Source: Andreprevotia chitinilytica DSM 18519
Lineage (GTDB): Bacteria > Pseudomonadota > Gammaproteobacteria > Burkholderiales > Chitinibacteraceae
Direction: 5' to 3'
Assembly: GCF_000711875.1 (NCBI RefSeq)
Contig: NZ_JONM01000004.1
Location: 124,001 to 188,000, forward strand
DNA length: 64,000 nt
Shown here: piece after piece, positions 51,229 through 60,089 of the stretch
Numbering within the stretch: position 1 is the stretch's first letter
How the letters are laid out: each line of letters opens with the position of its first letter
Position numbers and translations under genes: made by a program
Notes under the pieces: generated by a model
Seen by the model: the letters and a program-made list of their open reading frames with translations, nothing else
The model's database searches: none
What the model was told of the DNA's origin: nothing

Positions 51229-52134
51229 TCAGTGGTATTTGCGCAAATGGCGGCGTACTGCCAGCCCTGCGCCAAGCATGCAGAGCAGCAACGTAGTCGC
51301 GCAAACCGCCGCCACTTCCAGCGGGCCGGGCAGCGTCAACTGGAATTGCTGGCCATAAGCCGCAGCCAGCCCGGCGACGGCCGGATTGAGCCAAGCCACG
51401 CCGCCCGCGACAATGCCGCAAGCAATCAAGCCACCCAGCAATCCTTGGCCGATCGCGAAATAGAAGAATGGTCGGCGGATAAACGAATCCGTCGCGCCGA
51501 TCAGCTTGGCGACTTCGATCTCGTCGTGACGGGTCAAAATCTGCATGCGGATCGCGTTGCCCGTGAGCAGTACCAAAGCCGCCGCCAGCAACGCCGCCAA
51601 GGCTTGCAGCACGTGCTGGCCCAGACTGATCAATTGCTGCAAACGTTGTGCCCAGGCCGAATCGAGCTGTGCGCTCTCCACCGCCGGATTGGCTGCCAGT
51701 TCCTTCTGCAAGGCATCAAGCCGCTCCACCGAGGCATCCAGCTTCGCCTTGACGACAATGGCATCCGGCAGCGGATTGTCGTCGAGCCCAGCCAACAGGT
51801 CATCCACACCGACCGCCGCCTGCATCTGTTTCAGCGCCTCGGCCTTGGGGACGAAATGTGCCGCCTGTACTGCCGGATCGGCCTTCAACTTGGCTAGCAG
51901 CGCGGTGCCGGTATCCGTCGGTGCGTCCGCCTTCAGGAAGATCGAGAGCTGTGGCTCGACCGGCAGCTTTTGCGCCACGCCGGCCAAGCTCACGATCACC
52001 ATGTAGAGCCCAAGCGGAAACGCCGCCGCGATGCCGATCACCAGCAGATTCATGCCGTTGGAAAACGGCTGCCGCAGCAACGCTTTGACCGTACGGGCAA
52101 AAGCGAGGCCGTGGAGGCGGAACCAATGTTTCAT
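51229..52134 (-). CDS. ftsX: Cell-division protein FtsX
   Basis: 301 residues. The FtsX pattern is complete: an N-terminal cytoplasmic segment, first membrane helix (NLLVIGIAAAFPLGLYMVIV), a periplasmic domain (about 55-165), and three C-terminal helices from HVLQALAALLAAALVLLTGN. It forms the FtsEX complex that controls cell-wall hydrolases at the septum. It follows ftsE by 16 bases in the order ftsY-ftsE-ftsX, as usual in proteobacteria. Confidence 0.95.
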   Translation of the reverse strand: MKHWFRLHGLAFARTVKALLRQPFSNGMNLLVIGIAAAFPLGLYMVIVSLAGVAQKLPVEPQLSIFLKADAPTDTGTALLAKLKADPAVQAAHFVPKAEALKQMQAAVGVDDLLAGLDDNPLPDAIVVKAKLDASVERLDALQKELAANPAVESAQLDSAWAQRLQQLISLGQHVLQALAALLAAALVLLTGNAIRMQILTRHDEIEVAKLIGATDSFIRRPFFYFAIGQGLLGGLIACGIVAGGVAWLNPAVAGLAAAYGQQFQLTLPGPLEVAAVCATTLLLCMLGAGLAVRRHLRKYH

Positions 52135-52150
52135 GCGTTGCGCCCCTGCA

Positions 52151-52804
52151 TCAAGCGGTGAATTGGCCGTTTTTCAGCCGCAGGATGCGGCGGCCATAGT
52201 CGGACATCAGGGTCTCGTCGTGCGCGGAAATCACCAGCGTCACGCCAACCTGATGGAAGGATTTGAACAGTTCGAGGATGTCATGCGCGTTGTCGCGATC
52301 CAGATTCGCCGTCGGCTCGTCCGCCAGCAGGATTGCCGGCCGGTGTACTACGGCGCGGGCGATGCACAGTCGTTGCTGCTCGCCGCCGGAGAGCGAAATC
52401 GGGTTCAGCTTTTCCTTGCCCGACAGCCCCACCTTATCCAAGGCCGCCTGCACACGCCGCCGTGCCTCTCGGCCGTCAAAGCCGATGATGTCGAGCGGCA
52501 GCTTCACGTTCTCATACACGCTGCGATCAAACAGGATCTTGTGATCCTGAAAGATCAGCCCGAAATGGCGACGCACATAGGGCAAGCTGGCGCGAGAGAG
52601 GCGCGCCACGTTCTGATTGTTGACCAGCACCGCCCCCGCCGTCGGCTTCTCAATCCCGGCGATCAACTTGAGCAGCGTCGATTTACCCGCGCCGGAATGG
52701 CCGGCAAGGAACAGCAGTTCGCCGGCCTGGATTTCAAAGCTCAGGTTGCGTACAGCCTCAAATCCGCCGGGATATCGCTTGGTGACTTGCTGGAACTGAA
52801 TCAT
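52151..52804 (-). CDS. ftsE: Cell-division ATPase FtsE
   Basis: 217 residues. MIQFQQVTKRYPGGFEAVRN opens the gene; Walker A is GHSGAGKSTLLKLIAG, signature LSGGEQQRLCIARA, Walker B ILLADEPTANLD. The ATPase partner of FtsX. The usual family start is used. It lies 87 bases after ftsY. Confidence 0.97.
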   Translation of the reverse strand: MIQFQQVTKRYPGGFEAVRNLSFEIQAGELLFLAGHSGAGKSTLLKLIAGIEKPTAGAVLVNNQNVARLSRASLPYVRRHFGLIFQDHKILFDRSVYENVKLPLDIIGFDGREARRRVQAALDKVGLSGKEKLNPISLSGGEQQRLCIARAVVHRPAILLADEPTANLDRDNAHDILELFKSFHQVGVTLVISAHDETLMSDYGRRILRLKNGQFTA

Positions 52805-52808
52805 TGGC

Positions 52809-52840
52809 GTGTGAGGGGTAAGGCGTGAGGGGTGAGGTGT
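52809..52840. repeat. Short imperfect tandem GTGAGGGGT repeat between ftsE and ftsY
   Basis: GTGAGGGGTAAGGCGTGAGG and a further GGTGAGGTGT form a G-rich, imperfectly repeated run with a period near 14. Similar low-complexity sequence is common between genes in this GC range. Function unknown; it may separate ftsE translation from ftsY. Confidence 0.5.
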
Positions 52841-52891
52841 AAAGGCAAAACGTCCTTTGCACCACGCAGACCTGGCCGAACACCTGTCTCC

Positions 52892-53944
52892 TTATTCAAA
52901 CAGTGCGTCCACATAGTCTTTGGCCGCGAACGGCCGCAAGTCATCGATGCTCTCGCCGACGCCGATAAAGCGCAGCGGCACCGGGCGTTGCTTGGCAATC
53001 GCGGCGATCACGCCGCCCTTGGCGGTGCCGTCGAGCTTGGTCAGTACGAGCCCCGTCAGGCCCAATGCGTCATCAAACGCCTTCACTTGGTTGAGCGCGT
53101 TCTGACCGGTATTGGCATCGAGCACCAACAGGATTTCGTGCGGGCCGGTTTCATCGGCTTTTTGCACCACGCGCTTCACTTTCTTGATTTCTTCCATCAG
53201 ATGCAACTGCGTCGGCAACCGGCCAGCGGTATCGACGATGATCACATCCACACCCCGTGCCTTGGCGGCGTTGACGGCATCGAATGCCACAGCGGCGGCA
53301 TCGCCCGATTCTTGGGCAATCACCTGCACACCATTGCGCTCGCCCCAAACGACGAGCTGCTCACGCGCAGCAGCGCGGAAGGTGTCGCCAGCAGCTAGCA
53401 GCACGCTCTTGCCTTGCGACTGGAAATACTTGGCAAGCTTGCCAATGCTGGTGGTCTTGCCCGCGCCGTTCACGCCGGCCACCATCAGGATGAAGGGCTG
53501 GTGGGTAGAGATATCGAGCGGCTTTTCCAGCGGGCCGATCAGCTCGTTCAACGAGTCTTTCAGCGCATCCTTCAGCTCGGCCGCATCCTTGAGGCCCCGC
53601 AGCGACACGCGATTGCGCACGTCGGTCAGCAGATGATTGGTGGCATCGACACCCATGTCGGCAGTCAACAGCACTGTTTCCAGCTCGTCGTACAGGTCTT
53701 CGTCGATCTGGCCGCCACCGAACAGACCAGCCAGGCTCTTGCCCAGTTTGTTACGCGTTTTGGCGAGCCCGGCCTTGAGTCTTTCAGTCCATGACAGGGT
53801 CGGGCGCTCTTGCGGCTGCGGTGCGGACGGGGGCAACTCGGCGGACTGAACGATCTCGGGGGTGGCTTCTGCGGGCGCGGCGATCGCCTCGTCAGGTTTC
53901 CCGACGGGCGGCGACGGGGTTTTCTTTTGGAAGAAACTGAACAT
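52892..53944 (-). CDS. ftsY: Signal-recognition-particle receptor FtsY
   Basis: 350 residues. An acidic, Pro-rich A-region (residues 1-50), then the NG domain: N-subdomain from LSWTERLKAGLAKTRNKLGK, GTPase with G1 GVNGAGKTTSIGKLA, DTAGRLPTQ and TKLDGTAKGG. It targets nascent membrane proteins with SRP. It is divergent from the M16 peptidase gene, with about 160 bases between. The start at 53944 has a weak ribosome site; the frame is open further up but outside the family norm. Confidence 0.96.
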   Translation of the reverse strand: MFSFFQKKTPSPPVGKPDEAIAAPAEATPEIVQSAELPPSAPQPQERPTLSWTERLKAGLAKTRNKLGKSLAGLFGGGQIDEDLYDELETVLLTADMGVDATNHLLTDVRNRVSLRGLKDAAELKDALKDSLNELIGPLEKPLDISTHQPFILMVAGVNGAGKTTSIGKLAKYFQSQGKSVLLAAGDTFRAAAREQLVVWGERNGVQVIAQESGDAAAVAFDAVNAAKARGVDVIIVDTAGRLPTQLHLMEEIKKVKRVVQKADETGPHEILLVLDANTGQNALNQVKAFDDALGLTGLVLTKLDGTAKGGVIAAIAKQRPVPLRFIGVGESIDDLRPFAAKDYVDALFE

Positions 53945-54102
53945 TGCTCTGGGTTGGCTCCGGATTGGGGCGCGATACGCGCCGGGCAAAATTCTACCAC
54001 CCGGTCAAGACTTGCCGGGACGATCCGATAAAACGTCATGTTTCAGTTAATATTCCACACTGTTTGGTTTTGCCTCTTGAAGTCATTGCGCGCGTACATT
54101 CC

Positions 54103-55554
54103 ATGAATCTGTTTTCCTCTTTGGGCCTGGCAATTGCCTTGGCTTGCACTTCAAGCGCTTTCGCAGGCGGCAGCGGACACAAAGACGCGCCAGCCACATC
54201 ATCAGAAGCTTCCGCCCCCAGCGCGACCGCCACCCCCATAGCTACCGCACCCGCCCCCGTTGCCGCACCGGAAGCCTTGCTCGATACCACGCTCGACAAC
54301 GGCCTGCGCGTCGTCATCCAGCCCGACCACCGCGCCCCCATCGCCATGGTGCAGATGTGGTACCGCGTCGGCAGCATCGACGAGCCGACCGGCAAGAGCG
54401 GCCTGTCGCACCTGCTGGAACACATGATGTTCAAGGGCACACCGACCGTGCCGGCCGGGCAGTTCTCGTTCAAGACCAGCAAGATCGGCGGCTATACCAA
54501 TGCCGCTACCACGCAGGACTACACCTATTACTACAACCAGCTGCCGGCGGCCAAATTGCCGGAAGTACTGGCGCTGGAAGCCGACCGGATGCAGCACCTC
54601 ACCTTCGATCCGGAGTTGTTCAAGCGCGAAAAAGCCGTGGTCGAGGAAGAACGCCACTGGCGGGTCGATGACAACAGCTGGGGCGAATTCACCGAGAAGC
54701 TGGCAGCGGCCACGCTCAAGACCCATCCCTATCGCAACCCGGTGCTCGGCTGGCCGGCCGAGTTCGACACCATCACGCTCGACGACACCCGTAACTGGTA
54801 TCAGGCGTGGTACGCCCCGAACAACGCGGTGCTGGTCATCCTCGGCGACGTCAACCCGCAAGCTGCACTCGCCGAAGCGAAAAAGCAGTTTGGTGCCATC
54901 GCCGCCAAAACACTGCCGGAACGGGTAAAGACCGACGAACCCGCGCAAACCAAACAACAAAAGCTGACCATCCCGGTGCCCGCGGATCGCGCCACCGTGG
55001 TGTTGCGCTGGCGCGTGCCGACGCTCACGCCGGGCCAGACTGATCGCCGCCCCTACACGCTGATGATGCTGGCCAATATGTTGAACAACGACCCTTACGT
55101 GGTCGACTCCAGGCTCTCTGATGTGGCCGACGAGGTTGGCGCGCTCTACGACAGCATGGGCCGCTCGTTTGGCGAATTCACGGTCTGGGCCACGCCATCG
55201 AAAGGCAAGAGCGCAGAGGACGTTGCCTCGGCCATGCTCACGCAGGCATCCCACCTGCGTTCGGTCTCGCTACATCAGGAAAACCTCGATAACGGCAAGC
55301 TCAACTGGGCCGCCAGCCAGGCGTTTTCCAACGACAAGATGTCCGAACGCGCCACCGCCATCGGCCAGCGGCTGATCTACGGCTTCCCGGCGAATTTCGA
55401 TCTGACCGAGCTGGCGGAAATCCAGAAGGTCACGCTGAACGACATTGAAAATACGGCAGATCAACTCTTGGACGACAACACCGTGACGGTTGGCATCCTG
55501 CAACCGACGCCACGCGATCCGAAAGCCAAGAAGGGAGCGATCCATGTCCGCTAA
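54103..55554 (+). CDS. Zinc peptidase of family M16 (catalytic subunit)
   Basis: 483 residues with a signal peptide ending at AFA. The inverted zinc motif HLLEHMMFKG (HxxEH, about 105-114) and the downstream Glu in KAVVEEERHWRVDD mark an active M16. The A/P/T-rich linker (residues 25-60) sets the fold off from the export signal. The second, inactive M16 follows with an 11-base overlap, giving the alpha/beta pair typical of two-subunit M16B processing peptidases in the periplasm. Substrate unknown. Confidence 0.93.
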   Translation: MNLFSSLGLAIALACTSSAFAGGSGHKDAPATSSEASAPSATATPIATAPAPVAAPEALLDTTLDNGLRVVIQPDHRAPIAMVQMWYRVGSIDEPTGKSGLSHLLEHMMFKGTPTVPAGQFSFKTSKIGGYTNAATTQDYTYYYNQLPAAKLPEVLALEADRMQHLTFDPELFKREKAVVEEERHWRVDDNSWGEFTEKLAAATLKTHPYRNPVLGWPAEFDTITLDDTRNWYQAWYAPNNAVLVILGDVNPQAALAEAKKQFGAIAAKTLPERVKTDEPAQTKQQKLTIPVPADRATVVLRWRVPTLTPGQTDRRPYTLMMLANMLNNDPYVVDSRLSDVADEVGALYDSMGRSFGEFTVWATPSKGKSAEDVASAMLTQASHLRSVSLHQENLDNGKLNWAASQAFSNDKMSERATAIGQRLIYGFPANFDLTELAEIQKVTLNDIENTADQLLDDNTVTVGILQPTPRDPKAKKGAIHVR

Positions 55555-56962
55555 TCGCCTGCCTACCCTCATCGCTGTGCTGATTGGCAGTGCGCTGGGC
55601 CGCGCCGGTGCGATGCCACCCATCGAACACTGGACCACGCCGGAAGGCACGCAGGTCTATCTGGTACAGACCCCGAGCCAACCAACACTCGACCTGAAAA
55701 TCGACTTCGACGCCGGTGAAGACCGCGCGCCGGTCAAGGAAATCGGCACCGCCACCTTCGCCGCCTCGGAGCTGCTCGACTACTCGTTTACCATCGACAG
55801 CAACGAAATGCGCACGCCGTTTGAAAAGCTGCGCGGCGCGGGCGCGCATTTCAACGTGTCCGTCACCACGGACCGTGCCAGCCTCTATCTGAGTGCGCTG
55901 TCGAGCCAGAAAGAAGTCGCCATTGGCATCCTCGGCAAGCAACTGACCGATGCAGCCTTCCCGCACCTGAATCACGATTGGCGGCGCAAAGCCTGGGTGA
56001 CCCAGCTTGAGGCCAACTATGGCAAGCGCAATCAGGGTTCCACCGCCAGCATGGCCCGCCTGTTGTACGGCAGCCATCCATATGCGAATGCAGACCTGAT
56101 CGGGGCGGATACGGTGGATGACATCGGGAGCCGCGATGTGCTGCACTTCCAGCGCCGTTATTACCGTGCTGCCGGCATGGTCGTATCGATGGTCGGCAAT
56201 ATCGACCGGCCCGGTGCCGAGCGCGTGGTCCGTCAGCTGATCGAGCACCTGCCCAAGTCGGATGCCCCCCCCGAGCTGCCCCCCCTGCCGTTACCGGCAG
56301 CCAAGCCGGGCCAGCTGAAGCTGATCAAGGACGATGGCGCGGCGCAGAGCCACATCCAGCTCGGCCAGCTATTGCCGCCCAGAAGCGATCCCGATTACCC
56401 GGCACTGGCGCTCGGCAACTACATCCTCGGTGGTGGCGAGTTCGAATCACGGCTGATGAACGAGCTGCGCGTCAAACGCGGGCTGGTGTATGGCGTGGAT
56501 AGTTCGTTGACCGAACTGCGGCTGGGCACGGAATGGAATGTCGATGCACGCACCCGCCGCGAACAGACCGATGAGGTATTGGCGCTGATGAAAGACACCA
56601 TCAGCAAGTTTGTTGCCGATGGCCCGACTGAAGAAGAAATGACGCTGGCCAAGGATTACTACCGCCACCGCATCCCGTTCTGGACCGACAGCAACAAGGC
56701 CACGCTCGAATGGCTATCGCGGCTGGGCTATCACAACCTGCCGGTGTCCTACCTCGACGACTACCCGAAGGTGCTGGAACAACTCACCGCCGCCGATGTA
56801 AAGGCAGCGTGGCAGCGCTGGCTGAAGCCAACCCAGCTCGCCACGGTGATTGTCGGCGGCCAGCCCAAGGTCGATGCCCCAGCCACACCGGATGCATCGA
56901 AAAAGGCCGAGACGGCCGCAGCAACCAGCGATACAGCGAAGCCGGAAAGCACCAAGCCATGA
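55544..56962 (+). CDS. M16 family protein, non-catalytic partner
   Basis: 472 residues with a signal peptide near ALGRAGA. It has the M16 fold but no HxxEH; the equivalent region reads ASELLDYS, so it is inactive and should act as the substrate-binding partner. The C-terminal conserved NELRVKRGLVYGVDSSLTEL is present. AAGGGAG precedes the ATG. The tail (about 440-472) is Ala/Lys/Thr-rich. Overlaps: 11 bases with the active M16, four with rsmD. Confidence 0.92.
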   Translation: MSANRLPTLIAVLIGSALGRAGAMPPIEHWTTPEGTQVYLVQTPSQPTLDLKIDFDAGEDRAPVKEIGTATFAASELLDYSFTIDSNEMRTPFEKLRGAGAHFNVSVTTDRASLYLSALSSQKEVAIGILGKQLTDAAFPHLNHDWRRKAWVTQLEANYGKRNQGSTASMARLLYGSHPYANADLIGADTVDDIGSRDVLHFQRRYYRAAGMVVSMVGNIDRPGAERVVRQLIEHLPKSDAPPELPPLPLPAAKPGQLKLIKDDGAAQSHIQLGQLLPPRSDPDYPALALGNYILGGGEFESRLMNELRVKRGLVYGVDSSLTELRLGTEWNVDARTRREQTDEVLALMKDTISKFVADGPTEEEMTLAKDYYRHRIPFWTDSNKATLEWLSRLGYHNLPVSYLDDYPKVLEQLTAADVKAAWQRWLKPTQLATVIVGGQPKVDAPATPDASKKAETAAATSDTAKPESTKP

Positions 56963-57552
56963 CGTCGGCAGGTCACAAGAGCGGTCAAAAAAGCGCCCAC
57001 AAGGGCAGCAACCAGATCCGCATCATCGGCGGTGAATACCGCCGGCGCGTGTTGCCGTTCCCGGATGGCGACGGCCTGCGCCCCACGCCGGATCGCGTGC
57101 GGGAAACGCTGTTCAACTGGCTCGGCCAGGAGCTGACCGGGCATAGCGTGCTCGACCTGTTTGCCGGCAGCGGTGCGCTGGGTTTCGAGGCAGCCAGCCG
57201 CAATGCGGCGCGGGTGGTGATGGTGGAAAAATCCAAACCGGTCCATGCCGCACTCGCCGCCAACAAAGCGCTACTGAAAGCGGAACGGATCGAGCTGGTC
57301 TGGGCCGATGCGCTGAGCTGGCTTGCCCGCTCAACCGAGCAATTCGACCTCATCCTGCTCGACCCGCCCTATGCCTCGGACTTGCTCGCACAGGCATTGC
57401 CGCTGGCCGCAGCCCACCTCACACCCGATGGCATCGTTTACGCCGAGTGCGCGGGCTGGTCGCAATTGGGCGCTGCGCTGACCGGCTGGGAAGTGGTCCG
57501 CGAAGGCAAAGCCGGGCAAGTACACCACGGGCTACTCCGCCGGGCGGTCTGA
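56959..57552 (+). CDS. rsmD: 16S rRNA (guanine966-N2)-methyltransferase
   Basis: 197 residues. IRIIGGEYRRRVLPFPDGDG at the N-terminus, SAM motif VLDLFAGSGALGFEAASRNA, and the catalytic LLDPPY all match RsmD, which modifies G966 in the 30S subunit. The first 20 residues are Lys/Ser-rich and extra. The start overlaps the M16 stop by four bases, so it is the third gene of the operon. Confidence 0.95.
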   Translation: MTSAGHKSGQKSAHKGSNQIRIIGGEYRRRVLPFPDGDGLRPTPDRVRETLFNWLGQELTGHSVLDLFAGSGALGFEAASRNAARVVMVEKSKPVHAALAANKALLKAERIELVWADALSWLARSTEQFDLILLDPPYASDLLAQALPLAAAHLTPDGIVYAECAGWSQLGAALTGWEVVREGKAGQVHHGLLRRAV

Positions 57553-57555
57553 CCC

Positions 57556-57975
57556 ATGCTCATGCCAATCCTGCTCGCCTTGCTGATGCTCGGCGTCAAT
57601 CTCGCGTTGCTGAGCGCCGGCATGGCCGGTTTCAGCCGCTGGCTGGCATGGCGCGAACACCACGGCATCCATACCCACAGCTTTGTGTCGCGCATGCTGT
57701 TGATGTATGTCGTGCTGCTCATGCTGCTGCTGGCCACGCTGGTGCAGGTGGCAAATTGGGCTGCGATCTATCAGGGGCTGGATGAGTTTGAGGATTTCAC
57801 CACGGCGTTCTATTTCTCCGCCGTCAGCTTCGCCACGCTCGGCTATGGCGATCTGGTCTTGAGCAAACCATGGCGCTTGCTGGGCCCGATCGAGGCCATC
57901 AACGGCAGCCTGATGCTGGGACTGTTTGCCTCGGCGCTCTATGAAACGCTGCAAAAAATGCGCGGTGCTCGTTAG
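57556..57975 (+). CDS. Small potassium-channel-like membrane protein
   Basis: 139 residues. One N-terminal helix, a second helix (MLLMYVVLLMLLLATLVQVA), a pore helix and filter (FYFSAVSFATLGYGDLVL, filter TLGYGD), and a last helix (NGSLMLGLFASALYETL). Filter and helix order match the two-TM ion channel (Ion_trans_2) group, with one extra helix. Probably a tetrameric K+ channel. It lies four bases after rsmD, where coaD often sits in other betaproteobacteria. Confidence 0.85.
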   Translation: MLMPILLALLMLGVNLALLSAGMAGFSRWLAWREHHGIHTHSFVSRMLLMYVVLLMLLLATLVQVANWAAIYQGLDEFEDFTTAFYFSAVSFATLGYGDLVLSKPWRLLGPIEAINGSLMLGLFASALYETLQKMRGAR

Positions 57976-58162
57976 CCTGATTGCACCAACCGCCATCGCG
58001 GAGCCGGCAATGCATCCACCAGAAATAACCGCCGCGTCACGAAAACTTCGCCTCGCGGCAATATGATGAACACGTACAAATGCCAGACGGCATTGAGGCC
58101 CGCTCGCGAACGTGGGACAATTCGCCACATAAGCAACTGTTTTTACTTATCTTTTCGCTTGA

Positions 58163-58426
<264 letters not shown>

Positions 58427-58451
58427 TCCAGCCCTTGTTCCACCGCAGGTG

Positions 58452-58478
58452 AAAAAGCCGCGCAATGCGCGGCTTTTT
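58452..58478 (+). terminator. Terminator of the ferredoxin gene
   Basis: AAAAAGCCGCGC / GCGCGGCTTTTT, 12-bp perfect stem with a three-base loop, 25 bases after the stop. Confidence 0.9.
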
Positions 58479-58866
58479 CATTGGTGTGGGAAAACCCCCA
58501 GCTATGCGCTTATGGCGCGACCAAAAGCATTACAGCGGGAATCCGTCCCGCGGCCGGGGAAAGGACTTTGTCTCGGGCTGTATATATTCCTTTGGGCCCT
58601 CTCCACACCAAAGGCGACCCTGCGCCTTACGCTCTGGCTGAACGAAGCAAAGCTTCGCACGCCACAGGCTACCCTCGGTCGGTCCGCTTTTATGAGAATG
58701 ACCCCCTAAGGTCTCGCTCCACTCCCTCGGCGCTTAGCGAAAGGGGAGGAAAAGCCGCAGTGCAACCATTGCGAGGAAAACAATGGTCGCGGTATGCGAC
58801 TGACCGTTATTTCGTAGGGCGCAATCCCCGAAGGGTATTGCGCCGCATCTGTAGGAGTTAACACTC
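58479..58866. other. Unassigned gap between ferredoxin and cca genes
   Basis: About 390 bases without a convincing gene. It contains weak open frames on the plus strand with no family resemblance, a run rich in CTTCG/CGAAG motifs (58620-58760), and at its right end the short hairpin listed separately. No tRNA-like cloverleaf or insertion-sequence end is obvious. Confidence 0.4.
58814..58848. repeat. GGCGCAATCCCCGAAGGG hairpin repeat
   Basis: GGCGCAATCCCC pairs with GGGTATTGCGCC across GAA (one mismatch), within GTAGGGCG-type flanks. Hairpins of this kind recur between genes in betaproteobacteria; only one copy is seen in this window. It lies 19 bases beyond the cca stop (minus strand) but has no T-run. 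Confidence 0.55.
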
Positions 58867-60075
58867 TTAATTGCGTGTCGCTTCAATCGCCGCGACCCGA
58901 GCCTGCTTCACCCGTTGCGGAATCTGCGCCTTGGTTTCACACGCTTGAGCAATCGCGCCGGCATCAACCTCGCTCGCAGCCACCAGCAAGCGCAGCAAAT
59001 ACTCAGCCTGCGGATACTCAACGTTTTCAAAGCCGGTACGCCCACGCGCATCTGCCACGCAGGCATCCAGCATCTGATTGAAGCGCTCGGGCTTGCGCAA
59101 AGCATCGCAGCGGTGAAACAGCTCCAGCACCGTGTCGCTCCGCAACTCCATGGCCCGGTGCACGTGGGTGTGATCGCGGCACACCATCACCGCGAGGTCT
59201 TTACAGTCACTCGGCACGCGCAAGCGTTCGCACAGGCTTTCCACCAGCGGCACACCTTTGCCTTCATGGCCATGATGGCTGGGCAAAACGTCGGCCGGGG
59301 TGATTGCCTTGCCAAGGTCGTGGCACAAGGCGGCAAAGCGCGTGACCAGCGGCGCGTTCTGGCGGGCAGCGTAATCGAGCACCAGCATCACGTGCACGCC
59401 GGTATCGACTTCCGGGTGGTAATCGGCGCGTTGTGGCACGCCCCACAGCGCATCGATCTCCGGCGCAATGCGCGCCAATGCGCCGCAGCTGCGCAGCACT
59501 TCGAACATGCGGCTGGGGTGCTGCTCCATCAGCCCGCGGGCGATTTCCTGCCACACGCGCTCCGGCACCAGATGATCGACTTCGCCGTGATCTACCATCT
59601 GCCGCATCAGCGTCATGGTCTCGTCGGCGACACTGAAACCGAAGCGGGCAGCAAAACGCGCCAAACGCAGGATGCGTACCGGGTCTTCGACGAACGCGGG
59701 CGATACATGGCGCAGCACGCGTGCGGCTAGGTCGGCTTGACCATTGAACGGGTCGAAAACGTTGCCGGCTTCGTCCTCCGCCATCGCGTTGACGGTGAGA
59801 TCGCGGCGGGCGAGATCTTCCTCCAGCGATACTTCCGGCGCGGCGAACACAGTGAAGCCCTTGTAGCCGTGACCGCTCTTGCGCTCGGTGCGCGCCAGCG
59901 CATATTCCTCGTGCGTTTTCGGGTGCAGAAAGACCGGGAAGTCTTTGCCGACCGGCTTGTAGCCGGCCTGTTCCATCTCGGCGGCCGTAGCGCCAACGAC
60001 CACCCAATCGGTGTCTTGCACCGCCAGACCCAACAGGCGGTCGCGCACCGCGCCGCCCACCTTGTAAATACGCAT
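58867..60075 (-). CDS. cca: CCA-adding tRNA nucleotidyltransferase (with HD domain)
   Basis: 402 residues. N-terminal [20 protein letters not shown] with the GG/AVRD nucleotidyltransferase motif and [34 protein letters not shown] and [14 protein letters not shown] follow. The HD phosphohydrolase domain is at about 225-330 ([18 protein letters not shown]), as in E. coli Cca. It repairs and adds the 3' CCA of tRNA. The ATG at 60075 follows AGGCAAC and lies 14 bases after the upstream receptor gene. Confidence 0.96.
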   Translation of the reverse strand: MRIYKVGGAVRDRLLGLAVQDTDWVVVGATAAEMEQAGYKPVGKDFPVFLHPKTHEEYALARTERKSGHGYKGFTVFAAPEVSLEEDLARRDLTVNAMAEDEAGNVFDPFNGQADLAARVLRHVSPAFVEDPVRILRLARFAARFGFSVADETMTLMRQMVDHGEVDHLVPERVWQEIARGLMEQHPSRMFEVLRSCGALARIAPEIDALWGVPQRADYHPEVDTGVHVMLVLDYAARQNAPLVTRFAALCHDLGKAITPADVLPSHHGHEGKGVPLVESLCERLRVPSDCKDLAVMVCRDHTHVHRAMELRSDTVLELFHRCDALRKPERFNQMLDACVADARGRTGFENVEYPQAEYLLRLLVAASEVDAGAIAQACETKAQIPQRVKQARVAAIEATRN

Positions 60076-60089
60076 GTTGCCTGTCTTTT

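Noticed and set aside
58479-58866. Open frames of 86 and 126 codons after the ferredoxin gene
   Set aside because: They begin within or next to the terminator, overlap each other in different frames and resemble no protein.
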